Source of the DNA: Clonostachys chloroleuca
Lineage: Eukaryota > Ascomycota > Sordariomycetes > Hypocreales > Bionectriaceae
NCBI GenBank assembly: GCA_037952775.1
Contig: JBANAY010000004.1
Location: forward strand, 4,836,001-4,900,000
Direction of reading: 5' to 3'
Length of the DNA stretch: 64,000 nt
The position numbers were made by a program, and so were the translations under genes. Positions 46,637-57,841 of this stretch are shown piece by piece (the stretch's first letter is position 1; each line of letters starts with the position of its first letter). The notes below the pieces were generated by a model. The model was not told where the DNA came from, ran no database searches, and saw nothing but the letters and a program-made list of their open reading frames with translations.

Positions 46637-49441
46637 ATGGCTTCGAATATTTTCGGACGGCACGCCGCCTCCGCGGGCACTCGATCTTTCTACGCAGAAT
46701 TACACACCCGAGATGACGAAGAGGACTTAGAAGACCAGGCGGGCTATAATATCGACGAGGAGAATCTGAGGCACCAATTCAACGATCTTGACGCGAATGC
46801 GCTTGGTCCCTCGGATAGCCGCGTCACAGTAGCAAGCACTGCGATGGGTGGCGTTGGCGAGCCACAGGGTCGCACAAGTTCCCGTGGTAGGCGCGGGTCC
46901 TTATCTCGCTGGAAGTCGCCAGAAGATGAAATAGACAACGACGTTCCGGCGTCCTTGTTGGTCGAGCCAAATGATGGAGAACGCCCGATATCACCGTTGA
47001 TCCGACCCGAAGGCTCTCGGCCGTCCCATGGGCAACCGCACGCCATTCCTGGCCCATCTTCGGCGCGGGCGGACGCCCGATGGGATACGGCAAGAGCCCA
47101 GCAACAACTACATGAACCGATTCCAAAGAGGTCGCAGCCGATATCGCTGATTGCTGGCCGGATACCTGGTGGGCCCAAAGAGAAGGCGCTCTGGCGGTGG
47201 GTTAACACATCCAACCTCGACAGCTTCATGCGCGATGTATATGATTACTTTGAAGGCGGTGGCCTATGGTGTATCCTTTGTTCAAATGCCTTGTGGCTCA
47301 TGTAAGAATTCCCCATAAGATAATGTGGTGATGAACATAATTTGCTAACGGGCGTAGTGAGACTCTGTTCGTGGCGGTTTTGCTTACTTTCCTCACCCAA
47401 TGTGTGGATTACAGCAAGCTCCCGCATAGCACATCTCTTAATCAGGTTGTGGTCGGCCAGTGTACGAGAAAAATGTCCGGATTATGGAGCGTTGGCATTT
47501 GGCTCTATTCCTTCTTCTTTCTGTGGAAATCTGTCCAGTATTTCCTCGAGCTAAGGAGGCTTAGCCATGTTCGCGAATTTTACCTGCACCTTCTCGAGAT
47601 TCCCGAGCAGGATATGCAAACTGTCTCGTGGCAAGACATAGTTGCTCGGATCATGGCGCTGCGTGATCAGAACCCGAAGACGGCCACTAATATTCCGCGA
47701 AACCTACGCCGGTTCATTGGAAGTCAGTCGAAGGAGCGGCTAGATGCTCATGACATTGCCAACAGGCTAATGCGTAAGGACAACTACCTTATCGCGATGA
47801 TTAACAAAGATCTTTTGAACCTGTCCCTGCCATTCCCGTTCCTAAGAGGCCGACAGCTGTTTTCAAAGACTATGGAATGGAATTTGCACTTTTGCATATT
47901 GGATATGGCATTCAACGAGCTTGGGCAAGTTCGGCAAGATTTCCTGCGAGCAGATCGCCGGCGCATTTTGAGCCAGAAGTTGAAGCAACGCTTCTATTTT
48001 GCAGGCTGCTTGAACCTATTGTTTGCCCCGGTTGTCCTGGCATATGTCATCATTGTGTACTTTTTCACATACTACAACGTGAGTGAAACCCCCTATCTTA
48101 TGAATAATGCATGTTATTTTGTAGCAGAGTTTAACATTGAGGCAACAGGAATACCAGAAAGATCCCAAGCTGGCTGCGGCCCGCAAGTACACGAGGCTGG
48201 CAGAGTGGAAATTTCGCGAGTTCAATGAATTACGCCATATCTTTTATGAAAGAATTCACATGTCGATTCCGTTTGCGACCCGGTACATTGACCAGTTTCC
48301 GAAGCGTATGACTGAAGACATTGCCAGGACCATTGCCTTTATGACTGGGGCGCTCACAGCAGTACTGGCCATGCTTACTATTTTCGATTCTGAACTTTTC
48401 CTGGGATTTGAAATTACGAAAGATAGGACGGTAATCTTTTACCTCGGTGTTTTCGGAGCTATCTGGGCTGTTACTAGAGGAATGGTGTCCGAAGAGTCGG
48501 ACGTTTTTAACCCCGAATACGCCTTGCGCAACGTTTCCGAGTACACGCACTACATGCCTGACCACTGGCAAGGTAGGCTCCATAGCTTTGAAGTGAAGCA
48601 GGAGTTTGAAGAATTGTACAAGATGAAGGTCGTGATTTTCTTGGAGGAAATTCTGGGCATCGTTACAACCTCACTACTGCTCCTTTTTTCACTCCCCCAC
48701 TGCAGCGACCAGATCATCGACTTCTTCCGGGAGTTTACTATTCATGTAGATGGGCTCGGGTACGTTTGCTCGTTCGCTGTTTTCGATTTTAAGAAAGGAA
48801 TGGGAGATGGCCAAGCCATACCGAGTCACGATGTTCGTGAGGACTACTATTCAACCAAACACGGGAAGATGGCAGCATCGTACTATGGGTTCATTGATAA
48901 CTATGTCATCAACCCCAAAACGGGAATACCGGGACATTTACCGCCCGGGACTCGGCATCCCTTCCACCCTCCACCGGTCTTCCCGGCGCTCAATTCACCG
49001 ACGTTTGCGGCCGATATGCACGGCTCCTTCGCTGGGAGACCCGAGACTGGGAGAGCGAGGAGCCGCGGAGTTAGAGCCGGCACACGGATGCCTCCCCCTG
49101 CACCATCACCCATGGCATCGATGCTTTTAGATCCCCATCATCAACCGGCTGGTGTAAGTAACGCGACAAGAGGTCTCCACCGGTCACGTTATCCCCGAGG
49201 CCCAGCATACGGCGAAAGTCAGATTATGGAGGAAGGTGGAGAACAGCTGGATCAGGAGGAGGAAATGTATGAAGGCGGCGATATTCTCGAAGAATCCGCT
49301 TGGCAGACCTCACCCGGAAAGGGTCTGAGCCGGGATAACAGCGCTACAGACACGAAGGAGCCAGAGGCCGGGGTATTGGGTATGATTTACCAACTAAGGC
49401 AGACACAGCGCTACCGGCGAGGGGGACCAGGCGTAGTTTAA
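46637..49441 (+). CDS. ATG9: Autophagy-related protein 9 (lipid scramblase)
   Basis: Multispanning protein of Golgi-derived vesicles that seed the phagophore; ATG9 scrambles lipids while ATG2 delivers them. Three exons: 46637-47301, 47358-48078, 48149-49441, giving 892 aa. The ATG at 46637 (MASNIFGRH) matches fungal starts. The cytosolic N-terminus is acidic and Ser-rich. The core has ALWRWVNTSNLDSFMRDVYD, IWLYSFFFLWKSVQYFLELR, IMALRDQNPKTA, MEWNLHFCILDMAFNELGQV, FAPVVLAYVIIVYFFTYYN and ERIHMSIPFATRYIDQFPKR. Membrane segments recur near 47370, 47500, 48020, 48330 and 48640. The C-terminal about 200 residues are Pro/Gly-rich and low complexity. All junctions are in frame. Confidence 0.96.
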
Positions 49442-50727
49442 CGGCCATGTTTGCATTTTGCAGCTAGCGTACCGAGGGTCTTGCTCGTATGGATTGAGCC
49501 CTGCTGCTGGTTTTTTATAAGGGCGTCTAAGGATGGTTTTTGTTTGATAGAGTTACACTTATAGTGTCAGCGATTGGCTGAGTCTCTGGGATTAGATGAA
49601 CTGTGGAATTCGATACCAAGGGCTTATGGGCCAGCAAAGAATCTTACGTATAGACATGACGAGCTACTTATTTACATGAGAGTGATCCACAAGAGTTGGC
49701 TATTGGTGATTTGGATGTCATGGATTGCCGCGCACATTCAGTCCATTCATTTTTAGGATATGGGTAGGTGAGCGCTCCACGAGCGATCGTGTTATGTGTG
49801 ACAAGGCGTTGTTACTCCATTGAGGCCCAAAAATCAGATCACTGTCGTACGAATTTGGACAGGAGGACCAAAATGCTCAACCAAACAAGCAAGCCAGAGA
49901 GAGTTTCGGCAAAGTGAAGGACAACGACAGGAACACTTCGAGAGATGACAAGAGACAGGGCTTGCATGGCCTAAAAGATGATACGGGACAATCCAGACTT
50001 CCTGCTCATGGAGGGAAACAACCTCACCAGGGATAAACTCAGTTGAGCAGGTAGGCGATTGAGAAGTTTGGGTGAAGGGAAGACGAATAGCAGTCAGCCA
50101 TCGGGAGGGGCTAGGGGAAAACAGAATCCCAGTCCGAGAGAAGGAAAAGAAAGGAAAGTTCAACTTTCACACCCCCGAACAGTACTCGTCTTGATCTGGA
50201 TGGCTTGATTAAACGTAGACACACATCTGGCACCGGTGTAGGTTGGATTATGAATGACTAGTCAAAAGTGATGTGGCAGATACCTTTGCGATCCAGGCTG
50301 GCGATGGCGGCGAAGACACCCATGCGAGCTACTTAGGCCTGTCAAGGAACTATGCAATTGCCCCTAGTCGAGGGCAACCTAGCAAGCCCAACTCGAGAAG
50401 GGGAGATGGGACCAGGCGAAAATCAAGAGAGAATTGACTGGCCGTAAAACAGGCGCAACGGATAAGATTCCTACCGATGTAGGCCTCTTGTCGTTCCCAA
50501 ACTGATCAAATGCTGCTTGTAGGTTTGGTCGAGTTCTACAAATACAGAACAGACTTCAAATTCCTAAGTTAAGCGGAACTGGCGCAGGATGTAAGAGCCT
50601 AAGATTGCAAGACGAGCATCCCTTGCCCGAACCCATGCCAAAAGAAGAATTATGGCATTCTACGCGAGATCCCGACAATCGCCTAATGAAGACCAAGAGA
50701 TGGCATGATAATTAGGTAGTACCTGCT
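49442..50727. other. Intergenic, downstream of ATG9
   Basis: 1.3 kb of unremarkable sequence. Open frames at 49574-49756 and 49834-50163 show no family features. No gene seen. Confidence 0.6.
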
Positions 50728-51050
50728 TACAGCCAGTACTTACATGCCATTTCAAAAACTTATGGAGTTAGCTGGCCGAGAGGTTAGGAACTTATGTTGG
50801 CACATGAGGTTCAATTGCTTTAGTACCTATAGATCTCTTTTTACCGGCTGTAAATCTAGTGACTATAGGAACAAGTAATAGTTAATTTGCTTCTTTTTGC
50901 CCATTGGTACATGACTACAGTCAGTAGTTACATAGCATTTCAAAAACTGGTTTCAATGGCGGGCCGAAACTATTGTAGTTGGCTGGACGAAAGATTTCCC
51001 AATTAGGTTCTTTTCACCAGCAAGCCCCCCTGTAAATCTAGGTAGCGACG
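50728..51050. repeat. Degenerate tandem direct repeat with tRNA-like box
   Basis: Two diverged copies, about 50728-50868 and 50916-51050. Matching anchors are CAGTACTTACATGCCATTTC / CAGTAGTTACATAGCATTTC (then AAAAACT in both), AGTTAGCTGGCCGAGAGG / AGTTGGCTGGACGAAAGA and CTGTAAATCTAG in both. Many differences are transitions. Copy A also has TGGCCGAGAGG (50773-50783), which fits the pol III A box, and GGTTCAATTGC (50808-50818), one base off a B box; spacing is too short for a normal tRNA. Possibly a SINE remnant. Confidence 0.45.
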
Positions 51051-51171
51051 ATTTATGGTGGTACAGGTAGTTAAGGGGCAAAATAATGCAGGTAGGTAAT
51101 AACTACAAATAGGAAACCTGCCCATCCCTCTTTTTGTCCCTAGATCCGTCTCACAGAGCAACATATACGAC

Positions 51172-52794
51172 ATGTATTCTGCTCCAGACTTCACCTCCCT
51201 TCCCGTGGAGATACTGCAGCTTATTTTCGAGCACACACATGCTTCGGGACATTGGCCTCTTGCCCAGACGTGCAAGCATGTGTATCGTCATTCTCAACAC
51301 ATCCTCGACCGTCATCGTGAGGCATATCAAAAGTTCAGAATCAGCTCTGACCTTGACCTAAGAACTGTCCGCCACCTTCTGTCGAGCTGTATTAGCCACG
51401 GCGCAGCTTCTATTGACGCCTGGCATGTCAGGGAGTTCGAGGTCTGGGGTGATAGAGAAAACGGGGAGCCCTGGGAAGTAGACGTTGATACTGGTGAGGT
51501 CCGGATACCAGAAGGGGGCGAGCCCTGGTTATTTCCTCGCGACGACATCGGCTCCTTCTGTCATGAGTTGTTCAATGCGATGGGTTATCCTCTTGACCAG
51601 GAGGGCTTCCAGGCCCAAGTACGGAGGCAACTCGAAACGGGCGCGGATAGCTGCCTAAAACCCTGCCTGCTGGCCCTCCTACCACGTATTCGGGCTCTAC
51701 GTTATGCACGCGCCGGCGGAGCAGATCACACAAGCTTTACGTACTTATGTCGTATGATCCACTGGTGTATGAGTGAGACCCTGCTGCCCGGATTCAAAGC
51801 CCTTGAAAAAGTGTCCTTTGGTATATGCGTTGGGCAAGCCGCAGACGGATATCCCGAGCCTTCCAAGAGGAGCGCCAGCGAGCTCAGTGCTCTTCTATGC
51901 CTTCCAAACTTGTCTGAGTTATACTTCGCTCATTTGGATGGGGAATTCGAACTTGATGATGGTGTCGCATCCTCTTTTCTGTTCGGCCGTCGGCCTCCAT
52001 TCAGCAGGTCATCACCAGTCCGAACCATTATCCTCGATATGATGGACAGCCTCAGCGACGAATTGATTGAATTCATAGCGAAAACCCCGCGCGGCCTTGA
52101 GAACCTCGCCATCCGACTCTGCCCTGAGGCGGGGCTCGGGGATGAGCGCCATCAGTTGACAGAGGAGCTGCTCAATTACCAACGCCTCTCTCTCCAGCGA
52201 CTTTGCTGGTACAACGCAGATACCAGCGCCGTGTCGACGGTTCCGAACTGGATGGATCCATCCCATGCTATCATGTTTGACGATCTTCGGGTGGTTAGTC
52301 TGGATTTGCTCTATGTAGAGGGTCTACCACCAGGTATGCGAGCGAAGGCTATGACTGAATTTAACGAGTGCCTTGTACACAATCTCCCAGCGCAAATGGA
52401 GGTTGCAGACTTCGATGGAGTAGACTTCTGGGAAGATGCTTTCACAACCGATCAACTTGGCCACAATATGCTGGATTATCTGGATGATATGGTTGAGGCG
52501 ATGGTTAGGTCGAAGCGATACGAGAAACTGAAGGCCATTTTCCTAAAAGAAGCCCAGGATCTCGTGTCTGGTGTGCAGCACACGCTTTTTAGTTTCCCCA
52601 AGACTATCAAGGCGGCAAGGCAGAGGGGGATATATCTTCACCTCAATGGTAGCAAACCTCCTCCTGGGCTCATCGTCAACGGAGAGTTTGTGCCGATACC
52701 AACAAGAGACTGCATGGTAACAGCGGTATTTTCCTCGGGGAACAGAGAAGACTTTCGCCCCACCACTTTCAAACAACCTCATGGAACGGAATGA
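51172..52794 (+). CDS. F-box-type protein
   Basis: Single exon, 540 aa. The N-terminus (SLPVEILQLIFEHTHASGHW, LAQTCKHVYRHSQ) matches the F-box helix pattern L-P-x-E-I-L-x-x-I-x, which binds Skp1 in SCF ubiquitin ligases. The rest has no named domain that I recognise but contains Leu-rich stretches (ALLCLPNLSELYFAHLDGEF, GLENLAIRLCPEAG) that could be irregular leucine-rich repeats for substrate binding. Such single-exon F-box genes form large, fast-evolving families in filamentous fungi. The ATG at 51172 begins MYSAPDFTSLPVEIL. Confidence 0.8.
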   Translation: MYSAPDFTSLPVEILQLIFEHTHASGHWPLAQTCKHVYRHSQHILDRHREAYQKFRISSDLDLRTVRHLLSSCISHGAASIDAWHVREFEVWGDRENGEPWEVDVDTGEVRIPEGGEPWLFPRDDIGSFCHELFNAMGYPLDQEGFQAQVRRQLETGADSCLKPCLLALLPRIRALRYARAGGADHTSFTYLCRMIHWCMSETLLPGFKALEKVSFGICVGQAADGYPEPSKRSASELSALLCLPNLSELYFAHLDGEFELDDGVASSFLFGRRPPFSRSSPVRTIILDMMDSLSDELIEFIAKTPRGLENLAIRLCPEAGLGDERHQLTEELLNYQRLSLQRLCWYNADTSAVSTVPNWMDPSHAIMFDDLRVVSLDLLYVEGLPPGMRAKAMTEFNECLVHNLPAQMEVADFDGVDFWEDAFTTDQLGHNMLDYLDDMVEAMVRSKRYEKLKAIFLKEAQDLVSGVQHTLFSFPKTIKAARQRGIYLHLNGSKPPPGLIVNGEFVPIPTRDCMVTAVFSSGNREDFRPTTFKQPHGTE

Positions 52795-53328
52795 TCCCCA
52801 GGGGAAGGCTCATTGAAGTAAATACAAAACTATCGCGACATTTGAGCCATCTACGATATCACATCGAGAATGGAGAACTGTCTTTTGATTTTTATTTCAT
52901 TTCATTTTAAAAATAAACACTTAGTAAAACTTGATAAATACTTAAGGAATACTTTGGTCCCGGAAGTGGCCTCGTGTTTTGTACTCCGCTCAACCTTCGT
53001 TGCGTCAGGGTGTCCTTGGAATATGCGAGTGATCTTGTCCCTGGTTTCGTCACGAGCCACTTTTCTGGAAATACCATACTGCCTCTTCGACCTAGCCTAT
53101 GCTGTACGAAACAAGTTCAATGAGATATTGCTGCCTTGGGCTGTCTTGTTTTCTCACCACTACGGGAACTATCAAGCATGTTGTGTCATCTTTCGCTCAA
53201 AAATAAGCAGCTTACTTTTCCCTCACCTGAGGTCCGGAAGTCTATCATTGGATAAAATGAAGTCATATCAGAACCATATTAAGGTCCATAAACAAACGTT
53301 AATGGTCATTATTCCAAAAAAAATTCCC
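52795..53328. other. AT-rich stretch downstream of the F-box gene
   Basis: AT-rich compared with its neighbours, especially 52870-52960. An open frame spans 52870-53511 but has no family features and runs through the G20 tract. Might be a decayed insertion; no ends found. Confidence 0.4.
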
Positions 53329-53348
53329 GGGGGGGGGGGGGGGGGGGG
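53329..53348. repeat. Uninterrupted G20 homopolymer
   Basis: Twenty consecutive G after AAATTCCC and before AGTAGACG. Much longer than any other G run in the window. Could be a real mononucleotide microsatellite or a misassembled junction. Confidence 0.9.
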
Positions 53349-53356
53349 AGTAGACG

Positions 53357-53500
53357 ATGGACCATTTCGGGCTGGATCACAAGGGCTACGACGCCGGACA
53401 GCACCAGCATGGCTCGGCCGAGTCGGTGGTACCGTTAACATCGAGCCGAGAGGCGCGCGAAGATGGCATGTTCGTTTTGAAACTGAGGTATGTGTAAAAC
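53357..53500 (+). pseudogene. Coding-like fragment, possible truncated first exon
   Basis: An ATG at 53357 opens about 46 codons starting MDHFGLDHKGYDAGQHQHGS, with clean codon use (mostly C/G third positions) up to a donor-like AGG|TATGTG or AG|GTATGT near 53486. The frame then stops. No downstream exon was found. It may be the start of a gene whose rest is missing, or a small hypothetical. Not recognised. Confidence 0.3.
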
Positions 53501-55270
53501 ATAGGCAATAACGTGCCTGCTACTATGCGTGAACCCGTGATTGATCTTTGAACGGTTTAGTCCACCGTATGTATGGTGTTGCGTGCAGTCAAGTACATGT
53601 ATACATGCTAGTGTTTTCTGGAAATGAAGAAGACGGAGGTCCGGGACTGGTGGCGAACTAGTGTCGTTATTTGGAATAACATTTGGGTAGGGCACCAGGG
53701 TGGCTGTCTGGAATAGCACTGACTGCAGGCAATTAAGCAGAGCTCGGCGACCGACTCGTTGGAACTGCCGTGACCGGAGATCGGTTAGGGCACAAGAAAG
53801 CAACCCAAGCAACGATCTTCGCCAGAGCGGGATGCAGCAGTAGTCTGCTCAGATAGCAAAGACAATCCTCCCGGAGCACTGGAGCTTTGGCTCGCCTTTT
53901 ACGTAAAGTGATCATCCTAGAGTAAGTTCCCTGCATGCATGAGTCGAATTTTCCACGCTTCGATAATAGGCGACCTGGCCTCATTGGTCTAGGGATGCTA
54001 GGAGAGACGGCTGGACGCAATTGGGGCTTCGGGAGGGCCCAGAAAAAGCAAAGGTCGCAGAATTAGTCGACGGTCGGCCGTTTATTTGCTTGTTTTGCCC
54101 GCAGCGCATGGAGCCTCACTGCAAGGATCGGGGGGCTCGTAATGGCGCTGAGCTGAGAAATGGAGGCAGGCAGGTGAATGATTCATGGGAGGGGAGAGGG
54201 AATTTCCGATGGTTCCCCCGGGATTCCAATCTTATCAGATCGTGCTAGTCTCGTTTGGAGCTCGGTACATGAGAGTACGGGCAGGTAGGACCGAGCAACA
54301 CTCTGCCGCGGGGTGACAGAAAAGAAGCGCGCACAACGGCCATTGACACCAGGTGCCGTCGCAGTCTCAGCGCACGATTGGGAGTCGTTTTCCAGCCCCG
54401 AGCGCAGATAACGATATCCTAGGTAGTTTCGTGCCTAGTATTGAGCTTATTATTGCCAGCCGAGGAGGGCCAAGCCCCTAGCTGAAATACCCGAGCCTCA
54501 GTGCGAGGGTCTGGTGTCTGGGGTTTTATGTCACCTGCTTAGCTGCCCGCCACCCAGCGAGCATTTGGGGCGTGGGCTGTCCGTACTGGGCAGGTACTTG
54601 CCTTTTTCTCTCGCCCGCCGCGGAGTTGTTTTGGTCGCTATCAGGTATCTCACAAGCGTGGGACGGCCCAACCTCTCGCCTCCTCCGTTCCTCGGCCCCC
54701 GTTGGAGTGTTAGTTTTTCCTCTATTTTTCCACACCACAGATATCTTAGCGAACGGTCTAAACGTCGCAGCCTCGCCATCTGCCATTTCTGAAATATTAA
54801 CCCTCTGCAGCCGTATACGCCGTGCCCATCGCCGGGGTTGTGACCGAGCTCGGATTACGAGAGCTGTAGCGTAGTGCAGTACCGACAGCACCAGCGCACC
54901 TGAATAGGACAAGGGGGTGGGAACCGCCTAAAAAAAAGCCAGCAACCTCCAAGCCGGCCGAACGAATCTGCCACCGCAATCCATCCACCGCCGTAAACGA
55001 CCAGCAGGCAATTTCCTCAGATCGGCCTGACGATAATCGCCAGTCTCTGGAAAATTGGTATACTGCTGCCACTCTTCGACAACCGTCCTGGGCAGCTCCG
55101 GATCATCCATACGCACGCCGCAAACCATTGCGCCGACGCCACCCAACACCCTCCGCGGACAATTCGCACCGAACCAAGCCGGACAGCGCGAGACTGCTGT
55201 CTGCCAGTCAGTCAAACTGGCGGCTTTCGACCCAAAGCCTCTCGGCGGAGCTTCTCAAGCTGTGGCCGAC
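53501..55270. other. Intergenic, mitoferrin promoter side
   Basis: 1.77 kb with no gene that I support. Open frames on both strands near 54500-55215 lack family features. The last few hundred bases should be the mitoferrin promoter and 5' leader. Confidence 0.5.
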
Positions 55271-56799
55271 ATGGCCCAGCAGTCTGTGTCCGACACAGCT
55301 GAGGAATACGAGTGAGATATAGCCTCTGCCCGCTCCTCTGCCCTAGATGATGCCCGCTTGCTCCCCATGGACCTTTCAAGCTTCTTCGGACCTTTTCACT
55401 CCCTCGGATTCACTTCATTGTATCGACTGTGTGCTAACGACTGGATTTCCGCCATGCAGTTATGAATCCCTCCCTCCCAATTTCTCCCTGCTGCAGAACA
55501 TGGCAGCAGGAGCGTTCGCCGGCATTGCTGTACGTACCAGCTTGGAACATGATAACTTGCAACGCCTCATAAGCTCACCAATGTCTTTCCTCAGGAACAC
55601 ACAGCTATGTATCCCATCGATGCGATAAAGGTATTTTGAAGCCGACATATCCCCCTCCCCAGGTGAAAGCCTCACCCAATTGGGTGCATTCGTCCTATAA
55701 GACCGTCGGTTTTGACCTCAACCCGCTTCATAGACTCGAATGCAGATCATCGGATCAAGCGCGGCCCCAACCACTTCCAGTGTCATTCGCAGCACTTACC
55801 AGATTGCTTCCAAGGAGGGCGTCCTTAACCTGTGGCGTGGAATGTCCAGCGTTATTGTAGGAGCTGGTGAGCATCTTCCGATACCCCCGGCCTCTTGATC
55901 GGTCGTTGGGCTTGAGATTGGGAGACTGATATGACTATTTCTATAATTTTAGGACCTGCTCATGCTGTGTACTTCGCGACCTACGAGGCTGTCAAGCATG
56001 CGATGGGTGGCAACCAGGTTGGAGTCCATCATCCTCTCGCAGCTGGTGAGCCGAAATGTATCCTACTTGTGACCACGCGGTCTTGCTAACGTGAACAGCC
56101 TCCAGTGGTGCTGCTGCCACAATCGCCAGCGACGCTTTCATGAACCCCTTCGATGGTAATTGCTCGCTACCACAACCTCACTCGTTTTCGCAATGTGGAC
56201 TGACGAATTTCTCTCTTTCCAGTCATTAAGCAACGCATGCAGATCCAAAACTCGAAGGTGATGTACAGATCGATGGTCGACTGTGCTCGTTACGTCTACA
56301 AGAATGAGGGCATTGGGGCCTTCTACATTTCATACCCGACGACCCTCTCCATGACCGTTCCCTTCACTGCTCTTCAATTTCTCGCCTACGAATCGATCTC
56401 GACGATGATGAACCCCCAGAAAGACTACGATCCGATGACTCACTGCTTGGCTGGTGGTGTTGCTGGTGGTTTTGCAGCAGGTCTCACAACCCCCATGGAC
56501 GTGATTAAGACGATGCTGCAAACCCGCGGCACATCAACGGACCCCCAAGTTCGCGCGGTTAACAGCTTCGTCGGCGGTTGCCAGCTTCTTTACCAGCGTG
56601 AGGGCCTTCGTGGCTTCTTCAAAGGTGTCCGACCTCGTGTGGTTACAACTATGCCTAGTACGGCCATCTGCTGGTCAGCGTATGAGTTCTGCAAGTATGT
56701 CACATGTTACCCCACTCCTAACTGTAGGCTAAACAGTTCTGGATGCTAACCACTGTAATTATCAGGGCCTACTTCATCAAGATGAATGACAAACTGTGA
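55271..56799 (+). CDS. MRS4: Mitochondrial iron carrier, mitoferrin (MRS3/MRS4)
   Basis: Inner-membrane SLC25 carrier bringing Fe2+ into the matrix for heme and Fe-S synthesis. Eight exons: 55271-55311, 55460-55529, 55595-55630, 55734-55866, 55953-56045, 56099-56155, 56223-56694, 56766-56799, giving 311 aa in frame throughout. Three carrier signatures are seen: MYPIDAIKTRMQ, MNPFDVIKQRMQ and TTPMDVIKTMLQTRG. EYDYESLPPNFSLLQNMAAG at the start and GVRPRVVTTMPSTAICWSAY near the end are typical of the mitoferrin branch. The short N-terminus (MAQQSVSDTAEEYD) suits a carrier imported without a presequence. Six of the seven introns are 53-104 bases; the first is 148. Confidence 0.94.
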
Positions 56800-57841
56800 G
56801 CTTGGATTCTTGCGAAGAGCAACATGTCATAACGGGCCAAACAGGCTGTGATCTAAATCATGCCTCGGCCCAGTACGACGGTAGATCTGCCCTGCAGGAT
56901 CGAACCCGCCATTTCGGAGAAAATAATACAATCGCAGCACCACCCACAAAAGTCACGACTCTCACCAGCTTACGACCTCCCATCTTTTTCCTGGTCAGAA
57001 ACACACCTCCTCGACATATGCGGGAAACTAGGTCATTTTCTGATAACGAAATGCCTCAAAAGCTTTGGAAAACGCTGCCTTCTTTGATCCTCCCTCCCGC
57101 TTCCTTACAAAAATCTACGGGCGCGCGAATGGTGAACGGCAACAGGGCGAGCCTATTACATCAGAACCGACATACATTGTACATATAGACATCATTGAAC
57201 TTTTTTGAATTGATCCCAGGGAGAAAAGGAGGTGTTCAACATTTCTCGTGTTTCTTTTCTCACCATGTTTTTTCTCCCTATCTTGGAATTTCTTCTCTCT
57301 TTTCCTGGGACTACGGAATATATCTTGGTTTTGGCTGGCATTCAGGGTCGCCGGCGGACGGCTCGAGCGGGGGGACGGATCGGCGAAACATGTAGAGAGA
57401 GTTGGTCATGAGCGTGGAGTAAGATATACAACACGAGAGTAATCCTCCACGTGCAAACATTCATTCAATGCCTTGAGCAAAGGTCGCCTCATGTTCTTAT
57501 GTGGATGTTAAATGTTGACACTAAGTCTCTTCTCTAGGTGAACGACGTTGAGTTGTCTCCTTATCTGGCGTTGATATTGGACAAAAAGCATGGCCATCGC
57601 GAACAAATTGGGAATCTGGAGCGAAAATGTAAAAACCGAGAAGTTACACGTTGATTCTCCTACTTGATTTGGAATGAATGAAAACGCAACCAAAACGCCA
57701 GCGGCAAGATATACTATCATGTCAGATAAACTCCCATCCTTAATTCCCGCGATTCCAAATAGTCCCAACAGCCCTCCGCCTGGACTCTGAAATCGACTCA
57801 CCACGCATGAAACTTTTTCACTATGTACATGTCTAAGCACC
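56800..57841. other. Convergent 3' region mitoferrin / DNAJC3-like
   Basis: About 1 kb between two stops, T/C-rich at 57240-57320. Open frames lack family features. No gene seen. Confidence 0.6.

Noticed and set aside
50773..50818. tRNA gene (A box and near B box)
   Set aside because: The boxes are too close and no cloverleaf with acceptor stem could be drawn; kept only as a possible SINE remnant.
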